From contig NZ_CP028369.1 of NCBI RefSeq assembly GCF_003032475.1, positions 7,316,001-7,380,000 of the forward strand: a DNA stretch of 64,000 nt. The letters run 5' to 3'. Below the pieces are notes generated by a model. The model did not search any database. It was given only the letters and a program-made list of their open reading frames with translations, and was not told the origin of the DNA. This document shows positions 26,428-34,618 of the stretch, piece after piece (positions within the stretch are counted from its first letter, which is position 1; every line of letters begins with the position of its first letter). The translations under genes were made by a program, and so were the position numbers. The DNA is from Streptomyces sp. P3. Its GTDB lineage: Bacteria; Actinomycetota; Actinomycetes; Streptomycetales; Streptomycetaceae.

Positions 26428-27809
26428 CGGACACCCGCCCGATCCGACGTCTGCCAGGTGGCGGGAAGCAGCACGGCCGACAGCAGCGCTCCGGACGCGT
26501 TCTGCTCGGCCACGCCGACCAGCAGCTTGCCGCCCGCACGGTCGACGCGGTAGCGCAGCCGGACGCGACGTCCCGAGAGCAGGTCACAGGTGTCATGGCC
26601 GCCGACAGCGGTCAGCTGTCCATCGGACAGGACCCACTCCGTCCCGATCGCTCCGAAGTCGACCCGGCCGCGCTCGGCCTCCGCGTCGGTCGATTCCGGC
26701 AGGCCGACCATGACCGTCACCAGGTCGCCGTCGCGGCGGACCTCGACCGTCCAGGGCGGCGCCGGGCGGCCGGTGTCCAGTTCGATCCGGCTTCCGAGCA
26801 GGGGGGTCACGGCGGCGGGGTCGAACCAGTCGGGCAGGAGCAGCGCCTCCTCGTCGACCGGAAGCCGCGCCCAGAAGTCCCACCACAGGCAGCGGAGAAA
26901 CGGTCCGGTGCCGGCCGGTACGGGCAGTGGATTCTTCCCGAGGAGCACGGTCGAGGCCCAGCCCGCCCAGCTCACCGCGTCCCCCGCGTCCAGCTCCGCG
27001 ACCAACGCGAGGAACCTCTGCGTATCGAATGCCTCGTGCTGGACCAGGGCGTGCAGGTCGGCCAGCTCGGCCAACTTGACGTACGGCTTGGCGCGATGCG
27101 ACAGCGACCACATGTTGGTGAAGTTCAAGAAGGCGTGGGCGCAGAGCACGATCGTCAGCAGGCAGGGGTCGGGAACACTGACCCGGCCCACCGTGACGGT
27201 GCCGCCGTCGACCAGCTGGCCGTGCCGGATCGAGTGCATCGAGGGAGCGCGGCGCGGCTGATACCAGGTCCCCCGCTCCGGGGGTGTGAGGTCCGCGTGC
27301 CGTACCGCGCCGTACCCGGGTACCGGAAGGTAGGCGTGCACGTCGATCTCGACGCCCGCACGGGTGAATTCGCCGAGTTCGTGGAGGAACGGTGCCCGGG
27401 TGCGCTCGTAGCCGAGCTGGGTCAACGTCTCGATTAGCGGCCCCCCGTCGGCACAGACCAGGTCGATGTCCCCGCACCGCAGCAGGTGCTTCTGGCTGGT
27501 GAGTAGCCCGGTCGCGATCCCCTTCACCACCACCGGCGGTGGCTGCTGCTCGCCGAGCGCTGTCACGATGCGATCGACCGCACGGATGTGTGCCTCGGCG
27601 AGCGCCAGGGTGTCGGCATGCATCGCCGCTACGGGCCCACCGAGCCGGTCACGCAGCCATTGCGGCCCGGTGGGAAGGCGCCGGGCCAGACGGCCGCTGA
27701 GCGCGTGCTGCCCGATCAGATCGAGCAGCACGCGGTCGTCGAAGTCCTGATCCTCCGGGGTGTCGTGTGCATCGGCAGCCCACCGCAGGACCTGCGTGAG
27801 GGCGCCCAT
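26424..27809 (-). CDS. Nucleotidyltransferase-family (NTP_transf_5-like) protein
   Basis: 461 residues. Residues 90-160 carry the polymerase-beta-like site: VVVKGIATG, LLRCGDIDLVCADGG (GDID, 113-116) and a third carboxylate in VEIDVHAYLP. This is the arrangement of the nucleotidyltransferase family (PF14907-like) that accompanies HprK-like proteins in many gene clusters. The C-terminal 130 residues are a beta-rich domain (WTVEVRRDGDLVTVMVGLP, then RRVRLRYRVDRAGGKLL). The ATG overlaps the upstream stop as TGATG. Substrate unknown. Confidence 0.65.
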   Translation of the reverse strand: MGALTQVLRWAADAHDTPEDQDFDDRVLLDLIGQHALSGRLARRLPTGPQWLRDRLGGPVAAMHADTLALAEAHIRAVDRIVTALGEQQPPPVVVKGIATGLLTSQKHLLRCGDIDLVCADGGPLIETLTQLGYERTRAPFLHELGEFTRAGVEIDVHAYLPVPGYGAVRHADLTPPERGTWYQPRRAPSMHSIRHGQLVDGGTVTVGRVSVPDPCLLTIVLCAHAFLNFTNMWSLSHRAKPYVKLAELADLHALVQHEAFDTQRFLALVAELDAGDAVSWAGWASTVLLGKNPLPVPAGTGPFLRCLWWDFWARLPVDEEALLLPDWFDPAAVTPLLGSRIELDTGRPAPPWTVEVRRDGDLVTVMVGLPESTDAEAERGRVDFGAIGTEWVLSDGQLTAVGGHDTCDLLSGRRVRLRYRVDRAGGKLLVGVAEQNASGALLSAVLLPATWQTSDRAGVR

Positions 27810-28555
27810 CACAGCACCACGAACGCGGGGTACGGCGACTGCGGAAACCGCTGGACGCGGTGGCCGGTGAGGTCGATCGCGTTCTTCAGCGCGATGGTCT
27901 CGCCGGGGAAGTCCGGGTGCGTCAGCTCGTCGAAGGCCAGGACACTGCCGGCGGGCATGTGCGGGCGCAGCAGCTCCAGGCACGCGCGGGTCGGATCGTG
28001 CAGGTCCATGTCGAAGTAGGCGAGCGCCACGATCGTCTGTGGGTTGCGTTCCAGGTAGGCGGCCAGTTGCTCCGGAGCGTCGCCCTTGCACAGCTCGAAC
28101 CGCTGGATGTGCGCCATCGGCGCTTCGGCCTCGTGCAGGCGCAGGACCTGTTCCAGGTAGTTCTCGTAGCCGGGCGTGACGCTCATGCTGCCCGCGAAGA
28201 CCCGGTCGGAGTCGCCGTCCTGGGGGGCCGGGTCGAGGAAGCCGGTGAACGTGTCGAACCCGACGATCTTCCGGTACATGTTGGTCGGCTCGTGGCGGGC
28301 ACGCAGCGCGTTGAACACGGACAGGTGGCGGCCCCAGCGGACACCGAACTCGACGATGATCCCGTGGACGCCGAGGATCTGCTGGTAGAGCTGTTCGAGA
28401 GTGAGGATCTCGTTGATGCGCTGCGGGCGCATGAAGACTTCGAGGTGGTCGAGCAGCGCGTCATCGGGGATCGGCCGTTCGGCGAACAGGTCCATGAGCC
28501 GGTTTCTGGTCGTCTGCTCCGTGTCGGAGGGCGCGATCAGCCGGGTTGTCGTCAC
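27809..28555 (-). CDS. TylF/MycF-like O-methyltransferase
   Basis: 248 residues. The SAM site IIVEFGVRWGRHLSVF and the metal/acid motif YFDMDLHDPTRACLELLRP followed by GSVLAFDEL match the macrocin O-methyltransferase family, which methylates sugar hydroxyls on natural products. The GTG start has GAGGAG seven bases upstream. This suggests the operon product carries an O-methylated sugar-like part. It lies 124 bases after the aminotransferase, the only sizeable gap in the operon. Confidence 0.75.
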   Translation of the reverse strand: MTTTRLIAPSDTEQTTRNRLMDLFAERPIPDDALLDHLEVFMRPQRINEILTLEQLYQQILGVHGIIVEFGVRWGRHLSVFNALRARHEPTNMYRKIVGFDTFTGFLDPAPQDGDSDRVFAGSMSVTPGYENYLEQVLRLHEAEAPMAHIQRFELCKGDAPEQLAAYLERNPQTIVALAYFDMDLHDPTRACLELLRPHMPAGSVLAFDELTHPDFPGETIALKNAIDLTGHRVQRFPQSPYPAFVVL

Positions 28556-28679
28556 TCGTGGTCTCCTCTAGTTTCGGCCGAACTCGTCGGCGAGTTGCGA
28601 AGGAATCTGTGCCGTCGTCGGCGGGCCACCGTCGACGGGCACGCTCGCGCCGGGACGAAGGGAGGCGCTTCGGCGTTGA

Positions 28680-30020
28680 TCAGGCGGCTTGCGTTGCGAG
28701 CACCGGTTCGAGCGCGGACAGCGCCTGGTTGCAGCCGTGCAGTGCGAACTCGATGTCCTCGCCGGTGTGTGCGGCGGACAGGAACCACTGGTGGCTCGGA
28801 TGCAGCAGAACCCCGTGCTGCGCCGCCTCGGCGGCGAAGGCCGTGCTCATCCGCTCGCGCATGACCGGATCGGCGTGGGTGAACTGAAGAAACGGCATCG
28901 GCGGGTACCCGACCACCCGGGCTGGCACACGATGCTGGTCGACGAGCGCCGACAGGCCGTCCTGGAAGGCGGAGCCGACCTTCCACATCCGCTCGAACGC
29001 GTCGGTGTCACGCAGGATCCGGATCGTGGCCAGTGCCGCGGCCATCGGTGCGGGGTCCGCGTAGAACGTCGACGAGATCCGGGTGCGGGCCAAGGTCGAC
29101 AGCACGTCGGCCCGCCCGACGACGGCGGAGATCGGATGCCCGTTCGCCATGGCCTTGCTGAACGTGCTGACGTCCGCCTGGACGCCCAGGAGTCCCTGAG
29201 CACCGGACAGGCCCAGCCGGAACCCCGAACGCATCTCGTCGAGGACGAACAGCGCCCCGTGCTCGTGCGCGATGTCACGGATCTTCTGCAGGTGGCCCTC
29301 GGGAGCCGTCTCGTCGCCGAACGGCATCATCAGCACGCACGCCACCTGCCCGGGATGACGGGCGAACGCCTCACGCAGCGTACTGAGATCGCTGTACTCG
29401 AACAGCAGCGTGTCGGCGCGGGTCCCTTCCGAAATGCCCGCCGGGATACCTGCCGCCCAGTCGTGCCAGCCGTTGTAGCCCCAGCGGATCACCTTGTCGC
29501 GTCCGGTGAAGATCCGGGACAGCCGTACCGCCGTACTCGTCGCGTCGGACCCGGTCTTGAGCAGGTATGCCATCTCCGCGCCGGGCACCACCGAGGTCAG
29601 CAGGTCGGTGAGCTCGCTCTGGCGACGGCTCCACAGCGGAGCGATGCAGTTGCCGTTGCGCAGTTCAGCGAGCACCGCCTCGGTCACCCGTTTATCGGCG
29701 TGCCCGAGGACGACGGGCCCGTACCCGAGGGTGAAGTCGACGTACCGCCTCCCGTCCAGATCCCACAGGTAAGGCCCGGCAGCGCGACTGAAGTAGCGCG
29801 GGTAACGGGTCTGGCCGCTCGCGCACGGTCCGACCACGTCACCTCTGGTAGCAGCCCGCGCATCCGTACGAGCACTCTGGGCGTGCCATCGGTCGTCGAG
29901 CGCCATCCCCCCGCCCGTGGCGGTGAACCTCCGCCCAGGGCTGGGAGGGGAACTGCCCGTCGGCGGGGCCAGGGACTGCGCCAGGTGCGAAGAGGCCACG
30001 GCCTCGTCGGTGGCGGTCAT
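28680..30020 (-). CDS. Class III aminotransferase (glutamate-1-semialdehyde aminomutase-like)
   Basis: 446 residues. The PLP features are present: GSDATSTAVRLSR, NGWHDW (phosphate and ring contacts), FVLDEMRSGFR (the Asp that binds the pyridine nitrogen) and the Schiff-base Lys in TFSKAMANG. The fold is closest to GSA aminomutase relatives that act as aminotransferases in antibiotic pathways. The ATG has GGGAGG seven bases upstream. As the first gene of the operon it is the natural amine-installing step, on a keto group that the Gfo/Idh enzyme could make. The first 70 residues are a low-complexity extension. Confidence 0.8.
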   Translation of the reverse strand: MTATDEAVASSHLAQSLAPPTGSSPPSPGRRFTATGGGMALDDRWHAQSARTDARAATRGDVVGPCASGQTRYPRYFSRAAGPYLWDLDGRRYVDFTLGYGPVVLGHADKRVTEAVLAELRNGNCIAPLWSRRQSELTDLLTSVVPGAEMAYLLKTGSDATSTAVRLSRIFTGRDKVIRWGYNGWHDWAAGIPAGISEGTRADTLLFEYSDLSTLREAFARHPGQVACVLMMPFGDETAPEGHLQKIRDIAHEHGALFVLDEMRSGFRLGLSGAQGLLGVQADVSTFSKAMANGHPISAVVGRADVLSTLARTRISSTFYADPAPMAAALATIRILRDTDAFERMWKVGSAFQDGLSALVDQHRVPARVVGYPPMPFLQFTHADPVMRERMSTAFAAEAAQHGVLLHPSHQWFLSAAHTGEDIEFALHGCNQALSALEPVLATQAA

Positions 30021-30110
30021 TTCGTTTCCTCCCGGTGTGAAGCGCAGGGCGCAGCGATGCCGCTGACCCGGCCTATTCGGCGGTGCAGGACAAGGGGGGC
30101 GTGGGCAGGC

Positions 30111-30435
30111 TCATGGAGTGAGCGCCGGCGCCGGTATGGCATGGGGCTCCAGGCAGCGGATCCAGTCCGCTAAGCGGTCGACCCACCCGCCGGTGGCGAC
30201 TCCGGCTCGGATCCGGTACATCGGGGTCCGGGCGATCAGGAGATCCGCCACCGTCCGGACAGGGACGGGATCGGGCTGCCAAGTCCAGCCGGGCAGCCCC
30301 CGGTCGGCGGCCGATCCTTAATCAGCCACTCGCCGATGATGGCGCGGGGTCTCGGCCGTTCCAGACCCTGAGCGTCCAGCCCGTACCCGTGGTGTCGAGC
30401 CCGCGACACTGCAGAGAATCGGTAGGTTGATCCAC
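30111..30435 (-). pseudogene. Frameshifted small hypothetical gene
   Basis: Starts at GTG 30433-30435 behind GGGGGAG, and reads VDQPTDSLQCRGLDTTGTGW then LRVWNGRDP. Sense then moves to a second frame (IIGEWLIKDRP) and a third (PVPVRTVADLLIARTPMYRI, then GGWVDRLADWIRCLEPH) ending at 30111. The joined product would be about 110 residues. The combined pieces look like one real protein, so this is a decayed gene or carries sequencing errors. Function unknown. It lies just upstream of the aminotransferase. Confidence 0.5.
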
Positions 30436-30640
30436 TTTTCTCCCCCTTGCTCCTCGTTCGGTGCACGACAGAGAACCGCAAACGGGGCCCGGGGAGTAGT
30501 CGTCCGCGCGGTTTACGGGGTGGACGGGGTGTACGCACGCAACTCGGTGTACATACACCAGGTTTCACCCGCGCCAGGTGCCACTCCGGATCGCCTCGCG
30601 CTAGCGTCGACAGACGCGTTGTGCGCCCGGAAGGAGTGCC
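30436..30640. promoter_or_regulatory. Upstream region of the regulator with a GTGTAC dyad
   Basis: A near-perfect dyad GGTGTACATACACC (arms GGTGTA/TACACC) lies at 30546-30559, with a partial copy GGTGTACGCAC at 30528-30538, so the two sites are 18 bases apart. Position about 80 bases before the regulator gene suggests an operator, possibly for autoregulation. Confidence 0.5.
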
Positions 30641-31990
30641 GTGGTGGAGCCACAGCCGGTAGGTGCAGCACCGCTTGCCGTCCTCCTGACGCAGCTCGGG
30701 ATGAAACCCGAACAACTCGCCGCGCGAATCAACGAACTGCGTGCCCGTCGCGGGTTATCGCCGCTGCACCTCAAGAGCGCATACCCGTGGATCCGGCCGG
30801 TGCCAGTCCGCCCCGACAAGGCCAATCAGGCGGACGCACTCGCCGTCCTCAGCTTCCGAGCCAGACGCCGCGTAACAGCCCAGGAACTGGGCTGGGACGG
30901 GCCACGACGCCGCCAGCACAAACCTGTCCGCCCATACCTGGACACCCCCGGCGACGCCGCCTTGCCCGACCTGCTCCATGAGATCAGCAAGGGAGACCCC
31001 AACTCCATGGACCGCCGTACCCTCCTCAGCGGTGCCGCTGTCACAGCGCCCGGCCTGGCACTCCTCATGTCCGGCGGGGCTCTGAGAGCCGCACAAGGCG
31101 GCGACCGCCTCTCCCTCCGCTTGGTCGCCAGCATCGAAAACGGCGTCCAAGAGCTACGCGACCTGGACGACACCGAAGGCAGCTCCAGCAATCTCGACTG
31201 GGCGCACGGACTGTGGCAGAGCGTCGCCCGCGTCGTCATCAACGCCCGATACCGCAATGCCGAGGCCGACCGCCTGCACACAGCCTTCATCGAGGTCTGT
31301 GAGCAGTACGGGTGGATGCTGTTCGACGCGGACCGCCACGCGCAGGCGCAACGCGTCTACCAGACCGGACTACGCCTGGCCCGCGAGGTCGGACCGGCTG
31401 GCCCCGCCCGCTTCGCGGCACACAACCTCCTGGCCTCGGCTGCCTACCAGGCATCCTGGATCGGGCAGCACCAGGAAGCCAAGACACTCCTCGACGTCGC
31501 CTCCCACGGCGATCTCCCACCCCGCGTGCGCGCGGTCATTGCCGACCGGGAAATCTTCGCCGCAGGACGCCGCGGCGACACCGACGCGCTCAGCAGCGCA
31601 CGCGACCGGGGCCACGAGCTCCTCCAGGACGCCGGCACAGATGGGCCCTGGTGGTCACAGTGGCTCACTCCACACGCGCTCGATGCAGCGACCGGCCGCG
31701 CCTGGCTCGCCGCGCGCAAGCCAGAGGACGCAACGCCCTACCTCAAGCAGCGCTTGGCCATGACCGGCCCTGCCTACCCCCGCGACTACATGCTCGCGTC
31801 ACTTGACCTGGCCGATACCTATCGCGTCTCGGGCGACGTCGACGCCTGCACCGCACTGGCCCTGCAGGCGGCCCACCTCACTGATGGCGTCGAATCGGCC
31901 CGTGCGCTGTCCAGGCTCCGAGAGGTGGCCGCCGCACTGCAACCGTACGAGGACCATCCAGGAGTCCGTGATCTCATGCACGTCGTGTAG
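30641..31990 (+). CDS. HTH regulator with TPR-like C-terminal domain
   Basis: 449 residues, start GTG 30641 or the adjacent GTG 30644 (AAGGAG at 30631-30636 favours the second). The N-terminal part (about 1-80, LTQLGMKPEQLAARINELR, then ALAVLSFRARRRVTAQELGW) reads as a DNA-binding domain. A short hydrophobic stretch near residue 130 (LLSGAAVTAPGLALLMSGG) looks Tat-like but is common in this regulator family. The rest is TPR-like helices (ARYRNAEADRLHTAF, RVYQTGLRLAREVG). Such proteins are pathway-linked regulators in Streptomyces. It diverges from the eight-gene operon, so it probably controls it. Confidence 0.65.
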   Translation: MVEPQPVGAAPLAVLLTQLGMKPEQLAARINELRARRGLSPLHLKSAYPWIRPVPVRPDKANQADALAVLSFRARRRVTAQELGWDGPRRRQHKPVRPYLDTPGDAALPDLLHEISKGDPNSMDRRTLLSGAAVTAPGLALLMSGGALRAAQGGDRLSLRLVASIENGVQELRDLDDTEGSSSNLDWAHGLWQSVARVVINARYRNAEADRLHTAFIEVCEQYGWMLFDADRHAQAQRVYQTGLRLAREVGPAGPARFAAHNLLASAAYQASWIGQHQEAKTLLDVASHGDLPPRVRAVIADREIFAAGRRGDTDALSSARDRGHELLQDAGTDGPWWSQWLTPHALDAATGRAWLAARKPEDATPYLKQRLAMTGPAYPRDYMLASLDLADTYRVSGDVDACTALALQAAHLTDGVESARALSRLREVAAALQPYEDHPGVRDLMHVV

Positions 31991-32465
31991 AGGGCTCAAA
32001 ATGCCACACCCGGACAGTTGCCCCTGTTAGGCGGGACGGCCGACCGCCGAGAAGGGCACCGAGCACCTGGTCCAGAGCCTGGCGCCGATCCCGGGTATCG
32101 AGTTGAGCGTCGCGCCCTCAGGAGCCCAGTTCCACGCCCTGTCACCGCTGTTGTAGCGGCCGGGATACCGGCCCGCTACCTCGGCTGGCTCCGCCGTCCC
32201 CAGCTGTGGCGGGCGTTCACCGAGCACGACGTGCCGGTGATGCCCTCGACCACCCTGGAGGGATACGCTCCATGCGCGAAACTCGACAAGCTGATACGCG
32301 ACAGGTGGCTTGCCTAGTGAACAGAGGGCAGATGTCACATCCCGGCCGCATACACGGGTCCGGCCCGCCGGGTCAGCAGCACCTGCTGGCCCTTGGGACT
32401 GTCGCGCAGCAGGATCAGGTGTACGTCGACCGGAAGTGTGAACCGCCCAGCGGCGGCCTGCCCGC
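31991..32465. other. Stretch with a broken unidentified gene
   Basis: Two plus-strand frames each give half of a protein-like sequence: GTEHLVQSLAPIPGIELSVA near 32060-32120 and AGIPARYLGWLRRPQLWRAF, then DKLIRDRWLA, ending at 32317. They look like one gene split by a frameshift and a stop. I do not recognise it. Nothing else is seen here. Confidence 0.3.
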
Positions 32466-33326
32466 TCACGCGGTTCCTCCCGGGCGGCGGGCCAGCAGCA
32501 CCGTGAATTCGACCTGCTCGGTCAACCGTCCGTTCTCATCGGCGTGTCCTTCGAGCAGGTGCAGCGCCTCCGCTTCGAACTCGGCGTGCCGCTCGGCGAA
32601 CAGGTCGGCTCGGGCGAACGAGGTGGTGCGCAGATAGCCGATCACTTGCTGCGGCGTCCAGGCCCGGGGGAAGCGGAAGAGGTGCTGGCTGACGTCGCTG
32701 AAGGCGGAGTCGGCGAGGTCGTCCTCGTAACGGCGGCTTGGCTGGTTGTAGGTACCGCAGCTGCCGACACGGCGGCCAGGCCCGAGATAGGACTGGATCA
32801 AGCCCTTCAACGCGCCTGTCCAGTCGGCTTCGTGGGTCCACAGGCTGCCGTCACCCATGAGTGCGAGCGTCGCGTGCGGGGCTGCGACCCGGGTGGCCAT
32901 CGCCAGTACGGCGGGGCGGTTCATCCAGTGGAAGGCCCGGCAGCAGGTAATCAAGGCAGCCCCGTAGTGAGGCCGTTGAGGGTTGAACTGGTCGGCCGGG
33001 ACTTCGTGGCAGGACAGAGCGCGGTTCCCCAACAGAGGGTGGAGGGTGACGACGGCTTCACGGAGTTGGGCCCGGCTGGGGTCGACCAGATCCACGTGAG
33101 TAATACAGGGAAGCGCTGGGAGGAGAGCTGCGGCAACTTGCCCGGTGCCTGCTCCGAGGTCGAGCAGCGTCACGTCCGGTACGCCCTTCACGGCGTCGGC
33201 CAGTAGCCACGCAACCTGCTCGGGTACACCCGGCCGGAAGCGGGCGTACTCGTCGGCCGCCGCGCCGAACAGCAGATCCTCGCCATCCGGAGCCGGAGTG
33301 GGTGGGTGATCGGCGGGTGTGTTCAC
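32466..33326 (-). CDS. Class I SAM-dependent methyltransferase
   Basis: 286 residues. Motif I VTLLDLGAGTGQVAAALLP, the acidic end of strand 2 in THVDLVDPS and the post-I region are typical. The N-terminal FGAAADEYARFRPGVPEQ resembles small-molecule methyltransferases of the UbiE/trans-aconitate type. The GTG start overlaps the upstream PIMT-like gene's stop (GTGA) with AAAGGGG upstream. It ends the ABC-Nudix-PIMT-methyltransferase operon. Substrate unknown. Confidence 0.75.
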   Translation of the reverse strand: MNTPADHPPTPAPDGEDLLFGAAADEYARFRPGVPEQVAWLLADAVKGVPDVTLLDLGAGTGQVAAALLPALPCITHVDLVDPSRAQLREAVVTLHPLLGNRALSCHEVPADQFNPQRPHYGAALITCCRAFHWMNRPAVLAMATRVAAPHATLALMGDGSLWTHEADWTGALKGLIQSYLGPGRRVGSCGTYNQPSRRYEDDLADSAFSDVSQHLFRFPRAWTPQQVIGYLRTTSFARADLFAERHAEFEAEALHLLEGHADENGRLTEQVEFTVLLARRPGGTA

Positions 33327-34576
33327 TGCGGGTCCCCTTTCACCGGGCGTTCGTCGCGGAGCGTCCAGCACAGCTCGTTACGGCCGGATCCGGCGACCGC
33401 CCACTGCTTTCCGTCCGCAGAGAACTCGATCCGGTACGCGTCGGGTTCGCCGGCCGCCTGCCACTGGGCCGCGATCTCTTCGATCTCGTGCCAGATGCCG
33501 CGAGGCCCGAACTCTGTGACTGAGCACGTGCCGTCACCATCCGGGCTCACGCGCACCCAGGAGCCGCACTCCGGAGCGCCGATCTGAAGGTGCTCGGCGC
33601 CGAAGTTGCAGACCAGTCCAGGCCGAAGGTGATCGAGGGCCAGCCAGAATCCACGCGCCTCTCGGGGTGGTGGCAGGCGGTGCCCGCGCACGGTCACACC
33701 TTCGGCAGTGGCCATCTCCTCGCGGAACGCGGCGGACAGGAAGAGACGGTCCCAGCCCCACCCGGCGCGGTGCCCGAACTCGACCGCCCGCAGCTCTCCC
33801 TCGATGCGTCCCTGAGCGGTTTTCGTGATCACAGCCAATCCCGGCCACGACGGCGAGCTGGTGCCGACAGTCGCCAGCGATAACCCCTGCGGCGCGAGCT
33901 GTTCCACCAGCGCCGACGGCACACGAGGCACGGCGAACGAGACGAACACCCGGTCATACGGCGCCCGGTCGGGCCAGCCCGCCTTGCCATCTCCCGTCAC
34001 CACGGTGGGCCGGTAGCCGAGGTCGGCGAGGTGGGTGGCGGCGGCCGAGGTGACGTGTTCGTCGCGGTCGATGGTGACGACCCCGGCGTCGCCGCTGAGG
34101 AAGCAGGCCACCGCAGCGGTCACGGCGGCGCCCGTGCCGACATCCAGCACCTGCTGCCTAGGCTCCAGATCCAGTTCCTGCAGGAGCCCGGCGGTCATCC
34201 CCGTCACGCTCGACATGGACGTCATCGCCCCGCCCGAGAGCGTGCCACGCGCCCGGCCCAGGAGCGGTTCACGGTCATGCTGGATGGCGACGCTGTCCCC
34301 GCTGTAGAGCACGTGCAACAGTTCGTCCCGGTCCTCGGGCGCCGACCAGTCCAGCAGATCCCAGCGTGGTGGGGTCTCGTCCGGTGCGCTGCGTCGTACG
34401 TACGCCTGCGGCATCAGTACCTGGCGGGGCAGCGCCAGAAGTGCCTCGGACACCGGGCCCGGGGGCAGATGCCCGGCCTCGTGGAGGTGGGCGACCATGG
34501 CCGCACGGGCTCTCGCCGCGTCGGCGTCGTCCACGGCTGGGGTGGTGGGGGAAACGGGTGGGGCGGGTTTGGGCAT
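33323..34576 (-). CDS. PIMT-like methyltransferase (copy 1)
   Basis: 417 residues. The N-terminal half resembles protein-L-isoaspartate O-methyltransferase: the early LPRQVLMPQAYV, the substrate/SAM region SGGAMTSMSSVTGMTAGLL, motif I QVLDVGTGAAVTAAVACFL and APYDRVFVSFAVPRVP. The C-terminal half (about 210-417) is an added domain seen in the actinobacterial long PIMT homologues tied to RiPP clusters. It is one of four such homologues in this window and differs from the others in motif I. No precursor peptide is adjacent. It lies between a tandem-Nudix gene and a methyltransferase gene. Confidence 0.7.
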   Translation of the reverse strand: MPKPAPPVSPTTPAVDDADAARARAAMVAHLHEAGHLPPGPVSEALLALPRQVLMPQAYVRRSAPDETPPRWDLLDWSAPEDRDELLHVLYSGDSVAIQHDREPLLGRARGTLSGGAMTSMSSVTGMTAGLLQELDLEPRQQVLDVGTGAAVTAAVACFLSGDAGVVTIDRDEHVTSAAATHLADLGYRPTVVTGDGKAGWPDRAPYDRVFVSFAVPRVPSALVEQLAPQGLSLATVGTSSPSWPGLAVITKTAQGRIEGELRAVEFGHRAGWGWDRLFLSAAFREEMATAEGVTVRGHRLPPPREARGFWLALDHLRPGLVCNFGAEHLQIGAPECGSWVRVSPDGDGTCSVTEFGPRGIWHEIEEIAAQWQAAGEPDAYRIEFSADGKQWAVAGSGRNELCWTLRDERPVKGDPQ

Positions 34577-34618
34577 GGTGGCGATCTCCTAAAGAAGGCG
34601 AGGGGAAAGGCACAAGGG

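Noticed and set aside
28556..28679. Small peptide gene between the aminotransferase and TylF-like methyltransferase
   Set aside because: Short frames exist on the minus strand but none has a ribosome site; the GAGGAG there belongs to the methyltransferase start.
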